This document shows, piece after piece, positions 54,885 to 64,000 of a DNA stretch of 64,000 nucleotides (position 1 is the first letter of the stretch; each line of letters starts with the position of its first letter). A model generated the notes under the pieces. That model did no database searches. It had not been told where the DNA came from and saw only the letters and a list, made by a program, of their open reading frames with translations. The translations under genes were made by a program, and so were the position numbers. Source of the DNA: Staphylotrichum longicolle (taxonomy: Eukaryota > Ascomycota > Sordariomycetes > Sordariales > Chaetomiaceae); NCBI GenBank assembly GCA_019096155.1, contig JAHCVI010000001.1, forward strand, positions 6,014,001 to 6,078,000. Direction: 5' to 3'.

Positions 54885-56682
54885 ATGTCGTCCACCTACC
54901 ACCCCATGTCGGTCCTAAACGGCAGCTCAGAGACCTCAACAGCGAGGAACCCAGGGCCTGGCGCACGCCGAAACGAGATTACCTTCCGAGTCAAGAAGCC
55001 TTCGGTTTCCGAAAGATCGAACACGACCCCTGACCCTCACACAATCACCATCCACACCTCTGTCGTCTACGAACCTGTCAACAAAGAGTTTCTCGAGAAC
55101 ATGTCCATTGAAGTCAACACCAAAAGCGGCGCCATCAGCAACTTCCATGCCCGAAGCTCCCCCGACATCCCCTCCCCTTTGCCAGACAACCACATCGACC
55201 TCCGCGACAAATTCGTCCTACCAGGCCTCGTCGACTCACACACACACATCTTCCTCCACTCAGACAAGTCTGCCTTGCCAGCCCTCTATCTCCCCTAAGC
55301 GTCACCCTAACAACCAGAAAATATGCAGAGAACGCTTCCACTCGGTCCAGATGCGCGACGAGTCGCCCATCGAGCGCACCGTGCGCGCCACCAACCACGC
55401 CCGCGCCGCCCTGCTGGCTGGCTACACCACCTACCGCGACCTCGGCACCGAAGGCCTGGGCCGCGCCGACGCCAGCCTGCGCGACTGCATCAACCGCGGC
55501 TTGACGCCCGGCCCGCGCATGTTCGTCGCCACCGAGGCGCTCGCGAGCTCGGGCAGCTACGAGATCCGCACCGAGAACCTGCTCGCCCGCAGCAGCAGCA
55601 GCGGTCCTTATTCGGGCCGCGGGGGCGGGGGCCCGCTGGCGCTCGGCCTGCCGCGCGCGTCGGACGTCGGGGACGGCACGGACGGGGTGCGCGCCGCCGT
55701 GCGCAGGCGGGTCGGCGACGGCGCGGACCTCATCAAGTTTTACGCGGACTACCGGCGGCGGGTGATGCGCTTCCCGCCGGACATGCCCGGCCCGGGGGGC
55801 CAGCTGCTGTTCCCGCCGGACCAGCTGCCGCGCAGCCCCGCGTCGATGCTGTTCGCGCAGGACGAGATGGACGCGATCGTCCAGGAGGCGAACATGGCGC
55901 AGATGCCGGTGGCGGCGCACGCGGCGGAGACGGCCATGGCGCGGATGGCGGCCATGGCCGGGGTGACGACGGTGGAGCACGTGTTTGAGGACTCGTGGAG
56001 GCAGTTTGGGATGATGGTCGATGAGATGCTGCTCCGGGGCACCATCTGGGTGCCGACGCTGGCGACGGCCGAGGAGGGCTTCGAGCCGGCCAAGTTTGAG
56101 AGGTGCAAGAAGAACGTCAAGGACGCGTTTGACAAGGGGGTGATGCTGGCCGCGGGCGGGGACACGGGCGTGTTCAACCACGGGCTGAACGCCAGGGAAT
56201 TGGAGATCATGATGGACGCGGGGATCCCCGTCGCGGATGTCCTGACGGCGGCCACGTTCAACGGGTGGTATGCCTGCGGCGAGGATCGGTGTGGGTATCG
56301 CTTTGGGTGGTGGGAAGTTGGGAACCGCGCGGACATCATCGCATTGGATGCGGACTTGCGAAAGGATCGAACGGCGCTGCGGAAGGTCAGCTTTGTCATG
56401 AAAGACAGCAGGGTGTGGAAGCGGGATGGCGTGCCGGTGGACATGGTTGTGCCGACTGAGTGGCCGGATGAGCTGAGGCAGCAGACTGAGGAGGAGACGC
56501 TGCGTTCGAACAAACCGCTTTCGGGTCTTAGTAGCTCGGTAAACCCAGCGTCTTCAGCGAGTCCCATACTCGACACGGCACCAGCTGATGCATCCCCTTC
56601 ACTGTGCGCCCACAGGGTCTCGGGGAATCCAACACCCGCAACGTCAGAGATGGGGTGGGAAACCGACTCTTTTGGCGTCTGA
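54885..56682 (+). CDS. Metal-dependent amidohydrolase (imidazolonepropionase/prolidase-like)
   Basis: Exons 54885-55267 and 55329-56682 give 578 residues. The fold begins after about 65 residues. LPGLVDSHTHIFLHSDK has the HxH metal pair, and GYTTYRDLGTEGLG follows. IKFYADY holds the probable bridging lysine. PVAAHAAETAMARMAAMAGVTTVEHVF supplies the two further histidines, and AAGGDTGVFNHGLNARELEIM supplies the aspartate base. ADIIALDADLRKD is the typical C-terminal strand. The set matches Zn-dependent amidohydrolases that act on dipeptides or related amides; the substrate is unknown. The last 80 residues are Ser/Pro-rich and probably disordered. No signal peptide. The single intron has a CTAAC branch and keeps the frame. 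Confidence 0.9.
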
Positions 56683-58084
56683 GCCACCGGGATATTACCA
56701 ATGCACTGTTGATGGTTTTAGAGATGGACAGCCGGCACTCCTAGACAACAAGTAGACGAGAAAACCCGCGTGTGCTACATAAAACTCGAAACCTGGAACT
56801 TTTCCAACCCACACGCGGCTTTGGCCACTCATCGAACACTGTGAAGCATGTTGGACCGCTGTCGTCTTTATGAGCCTTACTTGATCCTCACCCCTAATGA
56901 CTCCCTGAGGCTGAGACGTCCTCCTTAAACATCGAAAGAAGTTGTACCCACTATTGAAGACATGAAAAAAAAACATACAACACCGAGGATTCGCTGGTCG
57001 TCACCGACCCAACTACTAGTTCGGCTCTTACAAGCTTATTTAGGGGAGAGCGGACGGGATCCCAAGCTTTCTTGCAGATATGGTCGTATGTGATGGTTCG
57101 AGGTGCAAATCAGGGCTTATATCGTGTGCCGATTGCACGGAGGCTTGGACAGAATGCCACCCAACGCCTTGTCATCCATCGCTAGGAACATGCATCTGAG
57201 CAAATTTCTTGAGCAAGTCAACGCTGTCCTTGGTAGCTTCTTCTAAGGTGAGCGCATGAAGGAGGATCTCAGCTGGCGAGGACAGATGGAGGCCCGCGTT
57301 GCGGCAGAGGCCGCAAAAGAAGCCAGGGCTGCGGACCAAATGACCGATTCCGGTGAGTATCACTTCCAGGAAAGGGGCGAAGAGGAGGTCTACTTTGCCC
57401 CGGGACGTCCTACCAAGTACAGAATTGCCTGCCTTGGTCATGGAAGCTGCAAAACCTCCATGCAACAAGATAGCCGAGGACAGCATTCGATCAAGTCCCA
57501 CAACAGCATCCCTCTTGCATCTCATGATATGAGTTTGCTGACCCCAGTACAAAGGCTGCCGCGTTGCGCAAGAGACTCGAGGAGACGGAAATGCAGAGAA
57601 GTTGCCTTTTCTACCTGCCGCGTGTGAAAATAGAACCTAGAACGCAGGGGTTGATGCTGCTTCCTTTGACAATTGGGGCAGTGCTTCTAAAGTCTGTCCT
57701 CGGCCGCAGGGGGTTGGACAAACATGCTGCAACTACGTTCGCTTTGCAAAACACAGCAGCGGGATGGAGACGGCAAACACCCCAGAGCACAATAGCATGA
57801 CAGCAGTGATCATGAAACTGCATCCAGGCCATGAGCTACAACCCAAAGTCCGTCGGTGGCATGGTAACCCATCACGCTTTACCGCCAAACCTGGGGTTTG
57901 CCTCACGGCAACGGTGACACCAGTCTTTGTATCGGCATACCAGCAACCCGTCTCTGCGCTTCACCTCGCAAATACTAAACCGGGACCATGTCCTCCCCCA
58001 AATCCCTTTCTCATGGAAACCCTCAAAACAGATAGATCTCTGCTTCGTTCCCCCTGAACCCCCTTTCCCACCACCACCAACACC
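56683..58084. other. Intergenic and GH35 upstream region
   Basis: 1.4 kb with no supported gene. The last 150 bases before the GH35 ATG are C/A-rich like a leader. Confidence 0.5.
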
Positions 58085-61000
58085 ATGCGACTCCTTCCAA
58101 CCCTCATCACCCTCCTCACCTTCGCTTTGACCCTCCCATCTGCCACCGCCCTCCACCTCCCCTTCCCGTTCCACTCTCCTCACCCCAACAACCAGGAGGC
58201 AGACCAGCACGATGAACCTGCCAAACGCGCCCCGCGCCCGCCCAACTTCAGCGCCTCCCCGCCGTCATGGGACAACGCCTCCCTCTTCCTCCTCGGCCAG
58301 CGCGCCCTGCTCTTCAGCGGCGAGTTTCACCCCTTCCGGCTGCCCGTCCCCTCGCTATGGGCCGACGTGCTCGAGAAGATGAAGGCGCTGGGGCTCAACG
58401 CCGTGTGGTTCGACGTCCCCTGGGCGCTGCTCGAGGGCAAGCCGGGCGAGTTCCGCGCCGAGGGCGTGTTTGATCTCGCGCCGCTGTTTGAGGCGGCCGG
58501 GGAGTTGGGGTTGTGGCTTGTTGCGAGGCCCGGGCCGTATATTAGTGAGTTTATTCCTTTAAAAGAATAGAGGGGGGGAGGGGCTTTGAGTGCTGACGGG
58601 TGTTGGTGGTGGTAGATGGTCATGTTACCGGAGGTGGGCTGCCAGGGTGGCTTCAGCGGCTGAAGGGACATCTGAGGACGGCGGACGCGGATTATCTGGC
58701 AGCTACGGATAAGTAAGTCGAGAGAAAGGGGGTGGTAATGCGTGAGATCACGCAACTGATGGGTGGTGCACAGCTATGTGGCGAACGTTGCGGCCATGAT
58801 TGCCAAGGCCCAGATCACGAATGGTGGAAGGGTGATTCTCTACCAGCCCGAGAGCGAGTACAGGTAAGCCCAGGGGAGAAAGGTGTCTGGTGTGCAGCAT
58901 GCTAACGAGTGCAGTGTCGCGAGAACCCTGATCGGCTTCAACTTTCCAGACCCCGGGTACATGCAGTACGTGGAAGACCAGGCTCGAAAGGCCGGGATTG
59001 TCGTTCCGTTTATCAACAACGACGTCTGGAACGCAGGTCATAACGCGCCGGGTACCGGCGTGGGCCAGGTGGACGTGTACGGCCATAACAGCTACCCTCT
59101 GGACGAGGACTGCAACGATCTCGGCTGGACGCGTGGTATGATCCGGGACATGGAATACAAGAGTCATCTCAAAGTCAGCCCTTCGACACCATATGCAGTT
59201 TCTGAATTTCAAGGGGGCGTCATCGATCTCTGGGGCGGCCCTGGTTTTGCTCGGTGCGGAGAGAGGTTCAACCACGAGCAGAGCCGCGTCTGGTACAAGA
59301 GCAACTTTGCCGCTGGCGTCAAAATATTCAACGTCTACATGGTAAGTGAACCATACCTCAGACCCGAGAAATGGTGTTGACAAAAGTAGGTTGCTGGGGG
59401 AACCAACTGGGGAAACTTGGGCTATGATTCGGGATACACCTCCTACGACTTTGCTGCTGTAAGGCGCTCATTCCCATCGAGCACTCATCCCGCTCTAACA
59501 ACTGCAGGCCATTGCCGAGGACCGAACCATCACACGCGAAAAGTACTCGGAGCTCAAACTTCAGGCTCAGTTTGGAAGGTATCTCGGGGATACCTCGAGG
59601 CTACCCCTGACCTCACGCCGTCAGTAGGGGTCTACAGCCGAATCAAGACATCACCATAACCGCCGTCAGAGGCCCCAGAGGCTCGTTCTTCTTTGCCCAC
59701 AAGGACGAGTTCCGAGACCGAAGCCCCGTCAGCTACACGCTCACGTTGCCCACATCCAAGAGGAACATGACGATCCCCCAGCTCGGCGGCACCCTAACGA
59801 TGCCCGGGCGAGACACCAGGATCCACGTCACGGACTACGAGCTCAACAGCAACATGGTGCTGGTGTATTGCACCGCTGAAATCTTTACCTGGCAGCAGTG
59901 CCACGACAGGACCGTCTTGATCCTGTACGGAGAAGCAGGCGAGACACATGAGCTGCTGCTCAAGCGGGATCCGTCGAACATGACCATGACCACCAGTTCC
60001 GACGTCCAAACCAGGAGGACGGCGAGTACCTGTATGCGCAGTGGAAGATAGGCGCAGTGAACGATCAGTTCATCCGGGCCGGGGACCTCCACATTCTCCT
60101 CCTCGGTAAATCTCACCTTCCCCAACCACAAAAAGAGCCACAGCTAACTGAGCCTCTCGCAGACCGCCAACATGCGTACACCTACTGGGTGACCGACGTC
60201 AGCGGCCAGCAGCCCCTGATCGTCCGAGGGCCCTACCTGGTCCGCTCCGCCTCGCTCGACGACAACAACGTCCTCCACATCCGCGCCGACTTCAACCAGA
60301 GCAGCGCGCTCGACCTCTTCCGCGCCGTCGACACAGCAACCGTCGAGATCCTCGGCGTCCCCCGGGGCGCCACCGCCGTAGTCCTCAACGGCGACGCCGT
60401 GTCCCACACCGTGTCGGACGACACGGGCAGCTGGGTCGTGCGCATCGACTTCGAGCCCCCAGCCATCCCCCTCCCCGACCTCGCGGCGCTCGAATGGAGA
60501 TACCTCGACTCCCTCCCGGAGCTGCAGCCGTCCTACTCGGACAGCGCCTGGCCCCGCGCCGACCTCACCACCACGAACAACACGTACCTCCAGTCGCCGC
60601 TCACCCCGACCTCGCTCTACGCCTCCGACTACGGCTTCCACGCCGGCGGCGCCCTGCTCTTCCGCGGCCACTTCACCGCGACGGGCGCCGAGACGGGCCT
60701 CACGCTGCACACGCAGGGCGGCCGGGCGTTCGCGTCGGCGGCGTTCCTCGACGGCGCCTTCCTCGGCAGCTGGCCGGGCAACGCGACGGCGTCGGCGCGC
60801 CGCGACACGTACCCGTTGCGCCTGGCCCCCGGGCAGCGGTGCGTGCTGACGGTGGTGGTGGACAACATGGGCAACGCGCAGAACGTGCTCGTGGGCGGCG
60901 ACGAGATGAAGGCGCCCGCGGGGATCCTCGAGTACCGCTTCGAGACGTCGGGCCGGGACGGGCCCGGGGTGGTGGAGTGGAAGGTGACGGGGAACTTGGG

Positions 61001-61724
61001 CGGGGAGGAGTATGTGGATAAGGTGCGCGGGCCGTTGAACGAAGGGGGGTTGTTTGCGGAGAGGATGGGGTATCACCAGCCCGGCGCGCCGGCGGATCGG
61101 TTTGTGGTGGGTGCGGGGTGAGCCCGATGAAGGGGATTGATCAGCCCGGGGTGGGGTTCTGGACGGCGGAGATGGAGTTGGATATCCCAAAGGAGAAGTG
61201 GGACGTGCCGCTGAGCTTTGAGTTTCCGGCGATCGACCCGGCGGGTTCGGGAGCCTACCGGGCGGTGTTGTGGGTAAATGGGTTCCGTAAGTGCATTTCT
61301 CTCCGTCTCGTCCCCGTCCCTGACCCTGGCCCTGGCGATGTGGGATCGACCGCCTTTCACAGCGCAATTGCCCGGGTCCCGAGACATGCAGACATGCAGA
61401 CATCACATATCGCATCTCTCCTGCCCCGGGTACCTGCATCACCACCCTGCCCAACCCAGCCGGATCTCACCTTGATCTAATTCCCTGCTGTACCACCCGA
61501 CTTAGAGACAGGCAAGCTGACCCAAGAACCCTTATTGCAGAATTCGGGCGCTACATCAGCCACATCGGTCCGCAGACGTCGTTCCCCCGGGCCTCAACTA
61601 CCGGGGGCGCGGGGGGGCACTGGGGCGCGGCGCGCCGCGCGCCTCAAGGCCGGGACGCCCGACGGGCCGGCGGCCCGGGCCGTGGTCGCGGCGCCGGCCT
61701 GGACGAGAGGTCTGGGCGTACTAG
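58085..61724 (+). CDS. Divergent GH35 glycosidase (beta-galactosidase family), frame disrupted
   Basis: Secreted: MRLLPTLITLLTFALTLPSATA is a signal peptide. Exons 58085-58544, 58616-58712, 58774-58863, 58915-59341, 59390-59458, 59508-60105, 60163-61286 and 61541-61724. The catalytic barrel is clear (FSGEFHPFRLPVPSLW, WALLEGKPGEF, RPGPYI, GGGLPGWL, ILYQPESEYS, AVSEFQGG, GGTNWGN). Both catalytic Glu are kept, in QPESEY and SEFQGG. Residues that hold galactose in fungal LacA enzymes differ: VWFDVPW for SFYVDW, INGHVTGG for INAEVSGG, and ESE for ENE. The reading frame jumps at about 59571, 59638, 59960-60010, 61115 and 61580-61710. Each jump fits one missing base in a short run, and protein-level similarity continues through all of them. 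Substrate is uncertain. Confidence 0.8.
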
Positions 61725-63612
61725 TCGTTAGTGGTTGTGCTTCGTACCAGCTGTTGCGCTTCGGAATTCCCTTTTCGTTTCGTTGCTTTTTTTTGTGTGG
61801 ATATCTGTCGTTCGTGTACTTTGGCATGTAGAAACATGGATTCCCTTTTTCCTCGTTTCAGGGTTGTTCGGATTTGGCAAGGCTCGTCCGCATTTGCAGC
61901 CTTCGCGTACCTGCAGCAGGGGACCTGCATCCGAATGGCCACACAAGCACACCACCCTCCAGGAACAGGTTTAGCCCGAGGGGTCAATATTTGCGGTCAC
62001 TTGACCCCCCCTCGGCTCAAAAGCACCTTCTGCATCCTCAGCCCAGCAGGCCAGCGAGGCCCAGTTGCCCAGTTGCCCAGCCAAAATGTTTCGGCTCCTT
62101 CGGGTTCGGGCTTGGCTGTGCCCAGGGTCGCAGGGCGATGTGACCACCTTGCGGCTGCTCGTCGTCATCTCGGCGTTGGGCGAGGCCGAGATGTGCCGGG
62201 CACTGCGGGAGCCACGGCAAGAGGCAGAAATGGATGACTCCAGATGATGTGTGGGGCAGGGGTGGTGGGCGTGAAAACCAGGCTGGTCGCCTGGTTCGGG
62301 GCGGGCGAAAACCGGGAAGAGGAAATGAGGGCGTTGAGATTTTCCTTTGGGTTGTGAACTTGTGACAAGAGATTTTGTGATGAGGCGAGCGAGGCTCGAG
62401 TCGGTGCACACCGTGATCATCATGTCAGGCTCACCGCTCTTCAGGTGTCGACTGATGCGGCAATCCGAATGCCGATTCACACCCTCAGCAGCGTCATGAG
62501 AGGGTTGCATCGGGATGGCTGGGCACCACCAGCCAACAAGGGCAAAATTTGTGTGGTGTGGTGTGCTGCAGCGAGATAGGTAGGTACAGGAACTAGCGTT
62601 AAGTGTGTACAGAGCCAAGGAAGGACCCAAGGGCGCTGCAATCATCTCTCCGGAGGCTGCACTTCCATCGCAGCGTGCGAAATCAAGGCCGACTCCCATC
62701 ATCACCCCACGCTGGATTGCAATTTCCCCTCTTGCAACGCGTGACCGTCAACTGCAACCAGCTCTCAAGGCTAATGCGGCGTGACGACTTTGACGAGCTG
62801 CGGGAGTGCTGCAAGGGATGGATGGATGCGCAGAATGCGGGGGAGGGAAAAGAAACGGCACTGCCGAATGTGGGAAAGGTGAGGTGTGCGATCCCCAACA
62901 TGTCTAACCCGATCGAGAGCTGCGGGCTAGCCAGCGCCAAGCATCGCCGATGCGCTTTTCGATCCTCGATCGCAGCGGCAATCACCGAGAGCTCAAAACC
63001 CACTAGTTGAACATCTTATCTCCATGCGGAGGCACACACAGCCCCCAAGTTCTGGACTCGACCGTGCCCAATCTGGATGGGATGAAGTGGAATTCCCGGA
63101 CATTGACTCCGGAGCAACGCAGACATCGCAAGAATCACTAATCACTAGTTCACAAGAAGCATCACAAAGATTTGAGACTCTCAAAGTCCTCCTCATCGAC
63201 ATCAGATTGTGTTTCGCCAGCGCTGCAGGCGACTTTCCTCTCTCCTCTGATCGCTACCTATGTACATGTAATGGGGCTGGCCAGACCAAAGCACCCAGAC
63301 CCAGAGTGGTATCAAAGATGTATCCCCCGCTCATCCCATGACTCCAGTAAAAAGACACCCAAAGTCCCAAAGTCCCAAATCCCAATGCAAGGTCCCATAT
63401 CATGTCCGAGTCCTGATCCCAGTGTCCGTGATTCAGGACGTCCAAGCCCAGACCCAAACCCAAAAAAAGAGTCCCGAAACCCCAACGCCGCCAGTGTAAT
63501 GCAACGCTTCTAACCCCCATACCCAACCCCCAACCCAAGATTACAAACTTGTAGAAACCCAGCCAAAAAGAAAGGACACAAAAGAAAAAGAAGAAGTGGT
63601 GATGAAGGAGAC
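61725..63612. other. Intergenic, no gene seen
   Basis: About 1.9 kb between the GH35 stop and the partial minus-strand gene. It contains a gcccagtt tandem (about 62058-62080) and a cccaaagt tandem (63358-63376). No supported gene. Confidence 0.5.
63358..63376. repeat. cccaaagt tandem repeat
   Basis: Two exact units and a partial third in the 3' flank of the partial gene. Confidence 0.75.
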
Positions 63613-64000
63613 TCAAATCTCAAACGCCTCATCCTCCCCCAACTCAACCTCGACGTCCACAAACACAATCCCGCGCCTCTTCCACCCGCCGCGGCGCAGG
63701 TACTCCTGCGCGTCGGCGTCCAGGCCCCCGCTGGAGCCCGGCCCGTTCTCGAACCGGGGGCGGGGTCGAGGGCGAGGCCTGGGCGCGGGCGCCGGGGCCA
63801 GGCCCGCACACAGACCCATCTCCTCCGGGGTGGCGTGGGACGCGTCGCTGATGCTGCCGAAGCTGATGCTGCACTCGCTGCTGGCGTCGCTCGGGGTGAG
63901 GGACGGGTGCGGCCCGCGCGGCGGGCGTGAGGCATCCGCCGCGGTTCGGGTGTTGAGCGCGGTGCGGGCGTTGGGGTGTTGTTGAAGCCAAAGTCGAAGC
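63613..64000 (-). CDS. Partial unrecognised protein, C-terminal part
   Basis: The gene runs off the right edge; only the last 129 residues are present, ending at the stop at 63613. It reads PSLTPSDASSECSISFGSISDASHATPEEMG, then a Pro/Arg-Ala tract (APAPRPRPRPRPRFENG), then LDADAQEYLRRGGWKRRGIVFVDVEVELGEDEAFEI. The last 35 residues look conserved and folded; the Pro/Arg tract is disordered. I do not recognise the family. The frame was chosen because the serine-rich and C-terminal segments read well in it, while other frames give only Arg/Pro-rich text. Confidence 0.6.
   Translation of the reverse strand, partial: LRLWLQQHPNARTALNTRTAADASRPPRGPHPSLTPSDASSECSISFGSISDASHATPEEMGLCAGLAPAPAPRPRPRPRPRFENGPGSSGGLDADAQEYLRRGGWKRRGIVFVDVEVELGEDEAFEI

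Overview
The window is nuclear DNA from a filamentous ascomycete, most like a Sordariomycete and possibly the Sordariales. The reasons are GC-rich genes on both strands, short introns with GTRNGT donors and CTAAC/CTGAC branch sites, and the gene families present: a NimA kinase, an Asp f 3-type peroxiredoxin, a Chs4-like Sel1-repeat protein with a CaaX end, and fungal Cbp4, Fmp46 and Rax1-like proteins. Nothing bacterial, viral or organellar was seen. The species cannot be named from sequence alone.

Layout. 1-5097 holds no gene I can support. 5098-18238 carries the NIMA-type kinase (-), an ankyrin/BTB protein (+), D-arabinono-1,4-lactone oxidase (-), the Rec8 kleisin (+) and the Rab escort protein (-). 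19902-30793 carries Rrp43 (-), an alpha/beta hydrolase (-), a small unknown (-), complex I subunit NDUFA2 (-), a mitochondrial pyruvate carrier (+), pantothenate kinase (-) and a Rax1-like RGS membrane protein (-). 33012-40879 carries a DUF1348 protein (-), a peroxiredoxin (+), ribosomal protein eL24 (-), tRNA adenosine deaminase Tad1 (+), NAC beta (-) and Cbp4 (-). 43171-61724 carries the Sel1-repeat protein (+), a 1312-residue RRM protein (-), an Fmp46-like protein (-), a small conserved unknown (+), an amidohydrolase (+) and a divergent GH35 glycosidase (+). A gene on the minus strand runs off the right edge.

The genes do not form a pathway cluster. They are housekeeping genes in ordinary fungal order. 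Two shared promoters make sense: NDUFA2 and the pyruvate carrier are divergent mitochondrial genes with several CCAAT motifs between them, and eL24/Tad1 share a region with a telobox.

Three observations stand out. (1) NAC beta needs a single-nucleotide exon, bounded on each side by complete splice signals, to encode its conserved IGGKGT motif. (2) An unusually long intron of the Rab escort gene contains box C/D-like motifs, with a 14-nt element complementary (from memory) to conserved 28S rRNA directly against a D' box. (3) The GH35 protein keeps both catalytic glutamates but has lost several galactose-contact residues. At least six genes also show reading-frame jumps. Nearly all are explained by one or two missing bases in G/C runs, so base-calling or assembly error must be excluded before calling any of them a pseudogene.
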